Shown: piece after piece, positions 1 to 12,559 of the stretch
Numbering within the stretch: position 1 is the first letter of the stretch
Layout of the letters: the number at the start of each line of letters is the position of its first letter
NCBI RefSeq assembly: GCF_964340395.1
Contig: NC_135556.1
Location: forward strand, 25,753,723 to 25,817,722
Length of the DNA stretch: 64,000 bases
Reading direction: 5' to 3'
Source: Glandiceps talaboti
Taxonomy: Eukaryota > Hemichordata > Enteropneusta > Spengelidae
The notes under the pieces: generated by a model
Seen by the model: the letters and a program-made list of their open reading frames with translations, nothing else
The model's database searches: none
Told to the model about the DNA's origin: nothing
Translations under genes and position numbers: made by a program

Positions 1-1860
1 ATGGATCTCACACTATGTATCTTTACAGTGGAGCCACATGCCAAGGATTCAATCTATGGTTCTCACACTATGTTATCTCTACAGTGGAGCCACATGCCAA
101 GGATTCAATCTATGGTTCTCACACTATGTTATCTTTACAGTGGAGCCACATGCCAAGGATTCAATCTATGGTTCTCACACTATGTTATCTCTACAGTGGA
201 GCCACATGCCAAGGATTCAATCTATGGTTCTCACACTATGTTATCTTTACAGTGGAGCCACATGCCAGGGATTCAATCTATGGTTCTCATACTATGTTAT
301 CTTTACAGTGGAGCCACATGCCAGGGATTCAATCTATGGTTTTCATACTATGTTATCTTTACAGTGGAGCCACATGCCAAGGATTCAATCTATGGTTCTC
401 ACACTATGTTATCTTTACAGTGGAGCCACATGCCAGGGATCAATCTATGGTTCTCATACTATGTTATCTTTACAGTGGAGCCACATGCCAAGGATTCAAT
501 CTATGGTTCTCACACTATGTTATCTTTACAGTGGAGCCACATGCCAGGGATTCAATCTATGGTTCTCACACTATGTTATCTTTACAGTGGAGCCACATGC
601 CAGGGATTCAATCTATGGTTTTCATACTATGTTATCTTTACAGTGGAGCCACATGCCAAGGATTCAATCTATGGTTTTCATACTACTAGTATGTTATCTT
701 TACAGTGGAGCCACATGCCAGGGATTCAATCTATGGTTTTCATACTACTAGTATGTTATCTTTACAGTGGAGCCACATGCCAGGGATTCAATCTATGGTT
801 CTCACACTATGTTATCTTTACAGTGGAGCCACATGCCAAGGATTCTATGGTTCTCACACTATGTTATCTTTACAGTGGAGCCACATGCCAGGGATTCAAT
901 CTATGGTTTTCATACTATGTTATCTTTACAGTGGAGCCACATGCCAAGGATTCAATCTATGGTTTTCATACTACTAGTATGTTATCTTTACAGTGGAGCC
1001 ACATGCCAGGGATTCAATCTATGGTTTTCATACTACTAGTATGTTATCTTTACAGTGGAGCCACATGCCAGGGATTCAATCTATGGTTCTCACACTATGT
1101 TATCTTTACAGTGGAGCCACATGCCAGGGATTCAATCTATGGTTTTCACACTATGTTATCTTTACAGTGGAGCCACATGCCAGGGATTCAATCTATGATT
1201 TTCATACTATGTTATCTCTACAGTGGAGCCACATGCCAGGGATTCAATCTATGGTTCTCATACTATGTTATCTTTACAGTGGAGCCACATGCCAGGGATT
1301 CAATCTATGGTTCTCACACTATGTTATCTTTACAGTGGAGCCACATGCCAGGGATTCAATCTATGGTTCTCATACTATGTTATCTTTACAGTGGAGCCAC
1401 ATGCCAGGGATTCAATCTATGGTTCTCACACTATGTTATCTTTACAGTGGAGCCACATGCCAGGGATTCAATCTATGGTTCTCAGACTATGTTATCTTTA
1501 CAGTGGAGCCACATGCCAGGGATTCAATCTATGGTTCTCATACTATGTTATCTTTACAGTGGAGCCACATGCCAGGGATTCAATCTATGGTTCTCACACT
1601 ATGTTATCTTTACAGTGGAGCCACATGCCAGGGATTCAATCTATGGTTCTCATACTATGTTATCTTTACAGTGGAGCCACATGCCAGGGATTCAATCTAT
1701 GGTTCTCACACTATGTTATCTTTACAGTGGAGCCACATGCCAGGGATTCAATCTATGGTTCTCAGACTATGTTATCTTTACAGTGGAGCCACATGCCAGG
1801 GATTCAATCTATGATGTTCATACTATGTTATCTTTACAGTGGAGCTACATGGATATTGAC
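1..1860. repeat. 56-bp minisatellite array (about 33 copies)
   Basis: A unit of 56 bp (measured between ATGGTTCTC starts at 56 and 112) repeats from the window edge to about 1860, so the array probably continues to the left. Units differ at a few sites: CCAAGG versus CCAGGG, CAC versus CAT, TCTCTACAG versus TCTTTACAG. Some carry a 6-bp insertion giving ACTACTAGTATG (about 680, 742, 972 and 1034), and a few have small deletions (about 438 and 845). CCAAGG units dominate the left part and CCAGGG units the right, which suggests local homogenisation. All three plus frames stay open because the unit has no stop in any frame; this is not evidence of coding. No flanking gene structure belongs to it. 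Confidence 0.97.
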
Positions 1861-1933
1861 AGTTCTTAGCTTTATTTTCAGGACCAACTTTTCCATATCA
1901 GACAACTGTTTTTCACTCTTCATAAATTGTAAT

Positions 1934-2298
1934 CCTTGACTGCCCTAACTGAGACTTTCCCAATCCTTGACTGCCCTAACTGAGACTTTCCCAATCCTTG
2001 ACTGCCCTAACTGAGACTTTCCCAATCATTGACTGCCCTAACTGAGACTTTCCCAATCCTTGACTGCCCTAACTGAGACTTTCCCAATCCTTCCCAATCC
2101 TTGACTGACCTAATTGAGACTTTCCCAATCCTTCCCAATCATTGACTGCCCTAACTGAGACTTTCCCAATCCTTGACTGCCCTAACTGAGACTTTCCCAA
2201 TCCTTCCCAATCATTGACTGCCCTAACTGAGACTTTCCCAATCCTTGACTGCCCTAATTGAGACTTCCAATCCTTGACTGCCTTATAACTGAGACATT
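1934..2298. repeat. 31-bp minisatellite array
   Basis: A 31-bp unit, TTGACTGCCCTAACTGAGAC plus TTTCCCAATCC, repeats about 11 times; starts at 1936 and 1967 give the period. Several units contain an extra internal duplication of the TTCCCAATCC segment. It lies directly after the 56-bp array but is unrelated in sequence. The 79-codon minus frame across it is repeat-derived. Confidence 0.95.
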
Positions 2299-4232
2299 TC
2301 CTACACATAAATTAGTATACTTTATATAAAAACATTAGTTCAAGATCAGAAATGCAAGAGAGATAATGGTAATTTTTAGCTTGTCATAGTTATGTTACCA
2401 AAGTTCATAAATGCTGTAAATATACATTAAGCCCTTCAGTTATATTTCAGTCAACTAGCTTATGAATGACAGATTGTCAGTAGGGCTTGAAAGCACAGTA
2501 TGAAAGCTTGTCATACAAATGACTACCCTCTGACCTCCCGGTAACATCAATCTGCTTCCATATATTAATTTTACTATCAATAAATCTAGCTGGTTAGTAA
2601 ACATATACAATATGATTGAATTGCTTTAATATCCTCTCTGTAATGTGCTCTTTTTGTACCACTAACAGTTTTACATTGCCTTGTGACGTATTATGCCCTC
2701 TACCAGCCAATCTGATAAGCCATCAAGATCTAATAAGTGCATGGGTAGTACAATGTATACACTTTGTATCGTTATTAGTGCAGTGTAAGAGAGACTGTTT
2801 GTATCAGTTATATACCCTAGATTGATACATGATTGCAAACCCCCAACTAAAGTACAGATAACTGTTAGTTATAGCAAATCTTCAGCTGTACTGTAGTAGA
2901 TATGTCATAGTATCATTTTAATATACACTCTATATAAGATTGAGACATGATTGCAAACCCCCAATGGAAATATAGTTATGAATCAGATGACTATTTTAGT
3001 TACATACAATAGACTATAAAAATTCAGCTCTAGTAAAGTAGATACGAGACTTTATGTTTGCATCAGTTCTAAACACTAGATTGATACATTTAGCAAAGTC
3101 CAAATTTTAGTACAGGAATTCTGAGACAAATGTTTATTGTTATATTATAGCAAAGTCCAAATTATAGTACAGGAATTCTGAGACAAATGTTTATTGTTAT
3201 ATTATAGCAAAGTCCAAATTTTAGTACAGGAATTCTGAGACAACTGTATACTGTTACATTATAGCAAACCCTACTGTAGCATATTAGTTTAAATGAGTTT
3301 TTACAACAGTAACTTACATACTATAGACTGATACAACACGTTCCAAGTCTGTGCACATGTTTTTAATCGAAATTCAAAACTTCAGCTATCATAAGTTTAA
3401 TAACAAACTTAGATTTCAATTCTATTTTTTTCTATTTTATAATCACAAAATAATAAATGACTATTGAAAAATGATCCTAATGTAACATTTATAGTTGCTG
3501 TCAATGTTTGAAATTCTTGTAACAGTGGAGGGTATCGAGTAAATCTGCAGTACTAGTGATTTCTCTACATTCTACCATTAAACTATGGAAGGGGGTACCT
3601 TGGTATTAAAAAACACCTGGAAAACTGGGATAGGTGTTTAACAATTAATAAAACCTATTGCAAAAACTCTGAAATAGAATTTGATGCCATGTAAAATACT
3701 CTAGTGTAACTGAAAATATTTATGAAATACTCAACATCACTTGTCAAAATTTGTAGTCTGGAAAGGAGATTGAAGGTAGAATTGTGTCTACATGTACGTA
3801 GTCTATATAATTAGACAGAGTGTGTTATCTTTACTCAATGCATTCATCTATTGCCAAACATGTACATCATTCATCATTTTTATCTCTAGATTTAATAAAA
3901 TTTCAGCAGACTAATTCCTTATATACAACTTAATTATTTCATGCTTTTCATCTTTTGGGACTAAAACGTATATTCTTCATGATACAGATTTATGATTTTG
4001 ACTTTCAAAACAAGACAATCATTGTAATTTGTATTGAAACTGTCAAAGTCATCTTGCAAATTGTGATTTATTGGAAGTTTAATAGTTTACAGAGGATATA
4101 TGTCTGTATTGGTATAAGATTGGCCATGTCAGCTTTCATCAACCAATCAGAATTTGTCATATACGAATTGCTAAATTTAACTGTGTTTAGTGACTTAATA
4201 AATAGTTTTTAGTTGAATTTGCCAATGTCATA
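2299..4232. other. AT-rich stretch without recognisable gene
   Basis: Apart from the 57-bp triplication at 3091-3268, I see no exon with family resemblance here on either strand. Frames such as 2616-2825 and 3955-4212 are short and low in complexity. The minus strand was searched by eye for the conserved C-terminal motifs typical of protocadherin tails and none was seen. It is either protocadherin 3' flank or a further intron. Confidence 0.5.
3091..3268. repeat. 57-bp tandem triplication
   Basis: TAGCAAAGTCCAAATTTTAG begins at 3091, 3148 and 3205, with a partial fourth start at 3262, giving a 57-bp unit. The copies are nearly identical up to the third, which drifts in its second half. More diverged relatives of the unit (AGTACAGATAACTGTTAG, TATAGCAAATCTTCAGC) occur at 2850-2900. 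Confidence 0.9.
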
Positions 4233-4238
4233 TTTATT
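4233..4238 (-). other. Candidate poly(A) signal AATAAA (protocadherin 3' end)
   Basis: The minus strand reads AATAAA here, about 250 nt downstream of the last protocadherin exon recognised and 170 nt after the stop that follows if that exon is read through. In AT-rich DNA this hexamer is common, so it is only weak support for transcript termination here. Confidence 0.2.
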
Positions 4239-4486
4239 TTAAAATCAGTATTTCTCCTCTGAAATGTATTCTGAATATTGAAACCACTTTTGCAAAGGAA
4301 AGAATTTCATTTTCTTGCATCTTTTTCAGGTAGCACCAATTATAATTTCAACACAGCTTCAATCAAAAACTCATATATCAATCCCAACTAGATTACTACT
4401 AGAATATCAGAGATTCACAACTTGACATCTATGGAAATAAAACACAGGTGCACTTAAATGTAACATTAAAATGCAAATTATCTTAC

Positions 4487-4652
4487 CATCAATCTGGTCC
4501 TCATTTGGTGTATTTCTTAAACCACCTGGGGTAGATGCACTTGATGCATGTTCTCTTGCATCACGATCACTTTCACCGCGACCGCTATCATTGCTGGCAG
4601 TTTCATCTCTCTGATCAGGATTGGCAGTGAGAGTTGACAATAAATTATCAAC
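4487..4652 (-). CDS. Protocadherin cytoplasmic exon 2
   Basis: A 166-bp exon preceded on the minus strand by a good acceptor (TTTTCTTCACCAG, exon starts at 4652) and followed by donor GTAAGA (4486-4481). In phase 0 it encodes VDNLLSTLTANPDQ, then RDETASNDSGRGESDRDARE, then HASSASTPGGLRNTPNEDQI with D and a split G codon. The serine-rich, acidic DETxSxDSGRGESD motif resembles the conserved intracellular segment of non-clustered and invertebrate protocadherins. The upstream exon ends in phase 0 (after GAG at 12560), so the junction gives SETDRE-VDNLLST without a frame break. Further C-terminal exons are expected; none is seen between 1 and 4486. The next exon may be off the left edge, or the transcript may end here (see findings). 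Confidence 0.8.
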
Positions 4653-6952
4653 CTGGTGAAGAAAATGATAGGAAATATTAATTTAAATAAATATCCAAAA
4701 GTAAATGTTGACAGCTAGTATTTTCTGTAATATTATGTTACTACTGAGAGGTTCATCAAAAGTGTTATTGTTTTTGTTCTTTTCACAAACCTATGAATCT
4801 CAGATCATCATGTAACTATTTATACAGTACATATCCTTTCAAATGACGCCAACACATCAAGAAACACACCATGGACAAGCTGTAGTAGCGTGTGGCTATA
4901 GAAGCCTTGAATAGCAAACTGTGCCTTTCAATGCAAAAGCACTTAAATTTTGACTTGAATAGGAAATTACATGTATTCCCGACAACGTAACGTTACAAAG
5001 TTAAAATGTCACAGACGAAAAGTTTCACCTTTGAACAGTCAGAATCGCAGAGAGGACTGCTCTATTTTTTATGCAAATACAGCTCAAAATAAAATTATTG
5101 AATGTCTCTTGAATTTTGCATGAATTGTGGTGGTAAGAATCATCAGGAGGATATCTGCTCTATTTTTTTTTTATAAAAGTACTGCTCAAATTGAATATTT
5201 GTCAAATTTTACAAAATTGTTATCAAAATTAAATTATTGAACTTTCATGCAATTTTACACAAAATATGACATGTTTAACATCTGTATTACATGAAATGTG
5301 TTTTAATATGACAGGGATATGACAGAAGAGTACGAAGCAATTGATTTACAGGTCATTGAAAGCCATGCTAAATCAAATTGCAATCCAAACATACAAACCT
5401 ACAATTGTGTATTAATATAATACTACTACTTTCACTGGGGACTAATTATGTAATAAGATTTAGAAAATTAACCAATTATCATAAATTTGATGGTTTCTTA
5501 AAACAAATTTATCCCACTTTGTATGGTGCCATGGGACACATTTCATACACACTGTGGTAATTTATACAGTATGGGTATTTTCTACTTTCAGACCTGTTTA
5601 GTGCAGTGTGTAGAACTAACTAAAAGTCAATAACTAATCCTTAAATTTATCTATACTCTAATTTCAACAGTCATACGATAATCACTATTTTTTTATTGTT
5701 TATATTTTCTTAACTGCGGTCTTATTCCCACACTCTAATTAATTATATTGTACATATTTCCTGATGCCAATTATTTTTCTTTACATCCTGAGAATTCAGA
5801 CAAAGGGCTGTTTTTTTCCAGTTGACTTGGCACAGTAAATTGAAAAGGAAAATGTTTAGAATAGGCGATATAAAGCCCAAGGCATTCAGGTCCCTATGGC
5901 TTGTATAGGGGTTGTGTCAGTTAGAAAACACTTTTTAAGTGTATATTTACAGATATATGCAAATTTTAAGGAGAAACTGCGAGACACAGCTTATAAACTG
6001 TCAAAATACTTTCACCTATACAGCCAACATTTGACTAAAAGTGCAAAATAAACTACTTTCACACCTTGAAAATATTACAAAATGTGGCAATTTTTAGCTT
6101 TTGATGCTTTTCGTAGCCCACGAAAAATATTGAAGTAAGTAATGATGTGTATCTATAAGGTTAACAGCAAGACAATATGTATAACTCCCACTGCAATGGT
6201 ATGATGGATGTATATATTGCAAAATCATTTCTCAACTCATGTAGTATCGATAGGTGTGTATAAAAGCTTGCCCTGATTCTTTGATTACCGATAACAAAAA
6301 CTTGCACAATATGGCAGCATGTAGTCGATCCCCATGACCTACTATCGTATTCATCATCATTTAGACGTTTGTATGTTTCTCTCTCAAATTATTCAGCCTG
6401 AAATAACAACAAAATGATCATTCTATTCAAGTTTGGCTGTAATTGATTCCAAATTCTTACCATACACGTTTACTAAAATAGAAATATGTTTCTTGGTGGG
6501 GAAAAGTAACTGGCCTACTGTTAAATTTGTAAGTTTTCTCAAATTATTTAATCAGGAATGATAACTAAATATGTAAAATAATCCTTTTATTCAGATTAAT
6601 TCTGTCTACTATATTTTATTCCAAATTCTGATGATACATGTTAAAAGTTTAATGAAATAGACATGTATAGTGGGAAAAGTAACTGTGCATTCCATTTGAC
6701 CTATTGGTGTAATAATCATCATTTTAGACACACATCATAAATCTAAATATATCTAAATGATAATTTTACTTACATTTCATCTATACAGGATTGAAACGAT
6801 CTATGGTAAAGTTTAAATCAAACAACATTTTTTGGCGGGGAAACTGAACTGTGCTGTCCTTATTTTTCTCAATTCATTCAGAAATAAGAACTAAATGATG
6901 ATTTTACTCCAAATTATTCAATTGTTTATGCTCTATGTTAAAGGTTGCATTG

Positions 6953-7100
6953 AAATACATGTGGGGGGTGTAAATACATAGGGGTGGGGGGGGTGTAAAT
7001 ACATAGGAGTGGGATGGTAAATACATGTGGGGGGTGTAAATACATAGGGGTGGGATGGTAAATACATGGGGGGTAAAAAGATGGGAGGGGGGGGGGGAAT
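6953..7100. repeat. G-rich degenerate minisatellite
   Basis: Repeats of the form TACATGTGGGGGGTGTAAA and TACATAGGGGTGGGATGGTAAA run about seven times and end in a run of eleven or more G. On the plus strand it has many G-tracts of 3-8; the protocadherin pre-mRNA (minus strand) would carry the C-rich complement. No coding meaning is inferred for the Pro/Tyr-rich minus frame. Confidence 0.9.
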
Positions 7101-7944
7101 AACAGTGCCACTGATCCATTGAGTCTACATCTATTCCCACTGTAACTTATTCATCTTCAATTACCTACACTTGTCAGTTTTCTCAAATAATTCATCCAGA
7201 TAATATCTAAATGATAATTTTACTCAACTTTTATCCATAATGGTTTCAAAAATTTATGATTTATAGAAAGTTTAATAAATTTTTCTCATTTTGTTGGCAG
7301 TGAACCTGAACAATATGTTGCATAGTCTATGTTTTGTATGAACTGTAACTTGGTTATCAGACTGTGGCAAGCTACGGTTGGTCAGTTGCAACTTATGAAA
7401 TATGATGGTACCTCACACAGCATGTTAACTATATACATCATCCATACTTAATGAGTTTGTTTGTCCCTCATTAGATACAAATGGTATGTGTTGAATGCAT
7501 TCAAAATTATTGATAATACTCTATTTAATTAAATCAAATTAAATCTGATAAAAATAAATATTTACACTTTTCTAGTATATCAATGTGGTGGATTCAATGT
7601 TTCATTCCATAAAATGAGATCCCCTAAACAAAATACATTGAGTGCTTGTATAATGTACACAATACCAGTAGATTGTAACACTCTTAAAGGTTTATTCCAT
7701 ATCAGGGCAAAGTTGATATCAAATTAGATACAAATTTGAATATTAAGATATTTGTTCTAGTTCAATACACAAATAAAACTGGATATTATCCACATATTTA
7801 ATCAACTGAATTTTATACCAATGCTCCTGTCTTTCACAAAGATAATTATCGCCACCTAACTTATTTTCACTGAGAATAAGATATATTCTCCTGATATTAT
7901 TTTTATTAACATTTAGAACCTCCAGTGACAGAAAGTAGTCATAA

Positions 7945-8160
7945 ATTAATTTCATATGGAAACAAGACTTTGCTATCTGGCTACACTCCATCATTTGTCC
8001 AAATTGAGAGGGTTAAATTAATTTCATATGGAAACGAGACTTTGCTATCTGGCTACACTCCATCATTTGTCCAAATTGAGAGGGTTAAATTAATTTCATA
8101 TAGAAACAAGACTTTGCTATCTGGCTACACTCCATCATTTGTCCAAATTGAGAAGGCTAA
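7945..8160. repeat. 72-bp tandem triplication
   Basis: Three copies of a 72-bp unit (anchors TTCATATGGAAAC at 7951, 8023, then 8095 with TATAGAAAC) differ at only a few positions. Because 72 is a multiple of three, one plus frame stays open across all copies and would read a 24-residue repeat (NETLLSGYTPSFVQIER and flanks). It lies in the protocadherin intron on the opposite strand. No splice signals or start context suggest expression. Confidence 0.93.
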
Positions 8161-11148
8161 ATAAAAGGAGAAGTACAGATTAATTTTACCTACTTACCAT
8201 CCACAACAAAAACACTATTTTATAGGTATTTCTTAATCCTTCCTGAGTTGGGGGAAATTATGAATATTTGTACAGAAATGTAATTACTTATAATATGCAT
8301 GTGTATGCTCTTATTTTACTTTCAGATAAAATTACAGGAAGTATCAATTCTCGTAAAATTTAAAATTTCCTGTATAATTTAACCATATCAGTTTACAAAA
8401 TAACTCAGTAAAGTGCAAGAAAATCAAGATTTTACCTGTCATTAAAGAGATACATCTTGCAGACTATGCATTTGTTCTGTGCTTCTTTGAAAGATCATAC
8501 TATTTCCTTTTTCAAGAGAAATATTTGATAAAATTCCTTAATCACGGTTTTCATTTTTCTAATTCTACACTAAAATGTCACCAACACACACCTACATATG
8601 TCTATGTTCTTATTTATGTATAGTGTAATGGTAAGGTGCAATTCAGTTAGTTTGTGTTTATGGCATCCTTGAATTTCTGTAATGTTCAAAGTTAGTTTAC
8701 TAACACTCTGTTTTCAAGATCACAGAGTGACACTAAGATTTATTACTTTACCAGTCAATCCTTCGATTAGTCATGTATTTATTGATACAACATTTTAACC
8801 TTGTGTCTGTTTACTACTAAAATATCACTATCTGACAAGTCAATGATCAGTAAACAAGTCCAAGGAGAGAAACTTGTAGTCCTGGTACTCGTCTCTGGAA
8901 ACAAAATATGGTTATATGTTTTAAAATGATGGATTCAACTTAAATCAATACTTTTATTTTATTTTTTATCAACATTTTTTGCACTTTTGAAAAGAATGAA
9001 AATGAAACAATATGGTGATGGTGCAAGAACTTGTTTTGTTCATGCTTGTTTTTGTTTGTTTGTTTGTTACTATATTTTTTGTGTTCTATTAATTTATTCT
9101 TTTCTTTAGTATACTTACATTTCCATACCTCTTTGGATCAACCCTTTTTGTTTTTATCTTTGTTAGGTTTCCTTTGCCATAAATTCTTTTGAAATCACAG
9201 ATGTATATGTGCAGCCATAATCACTTTAATATACAATACTTCCTATTTTTATTATGCAATCATACTTTAAGCCCTGTTTGGCTCACCTGCCCTGGTAGGC
9301 AGAGGATTAATTCATCACTGCTTGATAAATGCAATCACAATACAATGTTTTGTGACACTTTGAGCAAACTTACTGTAATCTTAGAAGAGTAAAACTTTGC
9401 AACTTTATCTGTGATTATCACAAATTTCAGGTCAAAGATTTCATAACAAAATTAAATGTAGTGATAAAACTGATAATATTTATACAAGTGTTGTAAACAC
9501 AATATTTTCCCAGACAATGTAAGCTAAAAAGAGATAAACATTCTTCAATACTTTGTCTACTATTGTGATTGATTTTCAGAGTCTATGACACAAAGCACAG
9601 GAGGAAGTAGATATACCTCCTCCACTATAAGGTATCAATGGTATAGTTTTCACTTCGTTTTGATTTCATTAAAATTATATTACCATGGTAATTTTGCAGG
9701 CCTTATTAGGTACAAAATAAGATTTGGAAATGAAAAAGCAATGACACAAATAGCATGTCAGGAGTAGATGACTTAATTACTTTTAGGAATCCATTGACTT
9801 AAACTGGTTAATAAATATTTAATGAAATACAAACCAATGGTTATAACAGAATTTCAGGAATTTTATCAAATGATTAGTCAATGAAATGAGTTTGGTGGAA
9901 TTCACACGGCTTACGATAACTGTCCAGAAAATTAAACAAAATTTGTATTAGTACGTAGTGAACTTGTTATCTCAGAATTGTATTGATTTATTAAATTCTC
10001 ATATGTATAAAGTGAACACAGTTACAATTCTCATCACTGCCTTTGTTTCTCCTGAATTCGTCTTTTCAAATGTACAACAATGCCAAGTGTCAACTATCAC
10101 CATCTCCAATTTGTCATTCTTTGTATGAAGTCCCTATTGACACCATTATTCACAATGTCACACAGGAGGTTTGCTAGCATATTTATGTGTCCATGGAGAT
10201 TTGAACTTCTAAGTGAAGACATTTCAAGCTAGGACTAGTACAAAACAGTATGGTATATCAACTAACATGCATGACCCAAAGTCTGGAGACGATTTCAATC
10301 TGTAATGTTGTCATGCCAAAGTTAAACACACACGGAGATTTCTATTTGTGTAATTAATTTCCACTCAAAGAGAAGTTTTCTTATGACTTGGTATAGTAGA
10401 ATTAAGGCCGTTAGTAGTACAAGATTAAATAGAACATATGTCATCTTCAGTGTACAAACGTTTTACAAATGTCACAACAAAACCACCGACAACTGCACAG
10501 AATCCCTAATGACAGATCTTGCATTGTGATAGCTGAATGACCTGCACTTCCATGTCACCAAAAATGACTGTCTTTGCTAGAACCGTTAATCGCAAAACTA
10601 TGAAAGGCCGAGTTCTTTCCTTTGTTATCATATAAATTCATCATGATAAATTAGTCGAATTAACTAAATCAAATATTGATACTGTTCCGGTATTAAAAAT
10701 TAATCACAATTCTTCTCCTACTCAGTGGATATTTTTTCTGTCCTAGTTTTTATTATTGCAGACAGAATACAATGAATTGTACAAATATAATACATTACAC
10801 TGTTTAATGTCCATACAAGCCCCAGGAGAATCAGTAAGCTGGGGAGTGTATACTTTAATATTGCAATCAGATCTGAACATGATGGAACAGCAGATGCTGT
10901 GAGTGCTTGCACAGCTGAGACGCATCAAGACAACTACAAATATATGATATGTACAAAATGCTAGATTATTTAATTCTATAATTATAGCTGGTTTAATTGT
11001 AAATACTGCTAAAGAGCCATCAACAATGTAAACTGTCAGATAACCTCAACATAGGCATTTCACACCTGGAAATATCATTTTGTAACCTCACCAAAATAAA
11101 ATACCCTAGGCTAGTGTGAGAAAATGATAAATGTCATTATTTGTCAAC

Positions 11149-11280
11149 AATTTGCAAAACAGTGGTCTTTCATCGATTTTCAGTAAAATTGTTATTCAAA
11201 ACAGTGGTCTTTCTCATCAGTTTCTGGTAAAACCTTTGTACAAAACAGCAGTCTTTCATCAGTTTCCAGTTAAAACATCA
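11149..11280. repeat. About 56-bp degenerate triplication
   Basis: CAAAACAGTGGTCTTTC, CAAAACAGTGGTCTTTC and CAAAACAGCAGTCTTTC mark three successive copies, each followed by a TCATCAGTTTCCAGTAAAA-like segment. The spacing is near 45-56 bp with indels. The 99-codon plus frame that covers it derives from the repeat plus chance sequence. Confidence 0.8.
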
Positions 11281-12394
11281 TTTAGGAGACAACATAAATA
11301 TGTACTGCACCAAAGCAATAACAATTATCGTAGTAATTTCACTGTCAGCTGTCAAATGAATAACACTATATTTCCTTCAAATCCAAGCTCTAACCAAGAT
11401 CATGACAACCCTACTTCAATGAACTTTTAATACTACTCTGCGTATGAAGTAAGACTCTCCCTCTCCCCCCCCCTCTCCCATGTCCAGTACTAGACGTTTC
11501 AGCCAATTTGATATCATTATAGGTTTTGTCTACAAGTTCCAGGTTTTTATATTCCCTGTATTGTAACAGTTGAGTGAACAAGTTGTAAATAATAAGATAT
11601 ACACCAAATGACAGGTTATCTGGCCTGTATTACTTTACTCAATATCTATTACAAAACAGTGATAAAATGTATGATTGTTTCATTTCAGGCAAATAAAATT
11701 TCACTATATTTATAAATAGCAATTATATTTAAGATCTTTCAATCTTATTCTTGCAATGATGAGAAAAGAAGTGAAGTGATGTCACTTCTTGGAGGTTGTT
11801 ACTATGGCAACTAAGGATTTTTCACAATGATAATTAAGATGAAATACCATTGTAGCAATGATACAATAAATCAATGTACGATATGACTAGAATCAGTACA
11901 GCTAGATGAATTGATTCACAATGGCTCAAAAACTCTTAAATATGTGTGCCAATAAAAGTTTATGAGCATTTTCCTTTTGAAAAACAAGTTGGCTGTTTCC
12001 TTGGGATTACTGTTACAAATACAGGCAATCTGTTTTTTAAAAGATCTGTACCCTCACATGGGAGTTGTGTTTCTTTTTTCTCTGTTCATGATAAAGTCAT
12101 GCTATGATACAGGTTTTTTCATCAGAGAGTAAAAGTATTGTGTTTTGAGGAGATCTGTTTATGACTACTGGGTACAGAGACAATAAAAGAACATTTTTTT
12201 AAAATTCCCATGGGGTCCTTTTTTCAGACATATTTACATTCCTCTGCATGCCGACTACAAATAAGTCTTGAATCCTTTCAGCAAGTGTAATTTATGATTC
12301 TGTGGTCAATAGAAAATTTGTCTGTTTTTGTTAAGCCAGTTAGTAAGTACTTAAAATCAACCCAAGTATTCACTAGGGTTGCCGCCAACAAAAA

Positions 12395-12559
12395 TTATGC
12401 TTCACATATATGGAAGTAGTGTACAGAAGATTTTCCATCTCTGTTACTGAGTTTAAGCAAAACATTGTAAGGTGTGCTCCTGTGGCAGTACAGTGATTGA
12501 TTTGCCTTCTTTGTATTAAAAATTGATAATGTATTTTTGGTTAAAAATTCATTACTTAC
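12395..12559 (-). other. Possible retained-intron C-terminus of the protocadherin
   Basis: If the donor at 12559 is not used, the main-exon reading frame continues for 54 codons (residues 939-992, beginning VSNEFLTKNT and ending YFHICEA) to a stop at 12395. Some vertebrate delta-protocadherins produce short isoforms by this kind of exon extension, so the read-through is plausible, but there is no sequence proof that it is used. The tail has no recognised motif. The spliced form joining 4652 is favoured because its second exon has clear protocadherin character. Confidence 0.35.

Larger units (their letters stand above)
4653..12559 (-). other. Protocadherin intron 1 (about 7.9 kb)
   Basis: It is bounded by donor GTAAGT (minus, 12559-12554) and acceptor CACCAG (4658-4653). 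The content is AT-rich with few CpGs, two small coding-neutral minisatellites (7945-8160 and 11149-11280) and a G-rich array (6953-7100). The remaining open frames in it are short and show no family resemblance. A small additional coding exon cannot be excluded by eye, but the direct phase-0 junction makes one unnecessary. Confidence 0.7.

Noticed and set aside
1-1869. 622-codon open frame at the window edge
   Set aside because: It is a 56-bp satellite read in a stop-free frame; the other two frames are open too, and the protein repeat simply cycles through them.
1-2300. CRISPR-like appearance of regularly spaced repeats
   Set aside because: Units are contiguous without unique spacers, and the context is an animal genome.
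10718-10928. Short hydrophobic minus frames resembling a membrane protein
   Set aside because: Only 60-odd codons, two overlapping frames, inside a protocadherin intron and not recognisable.
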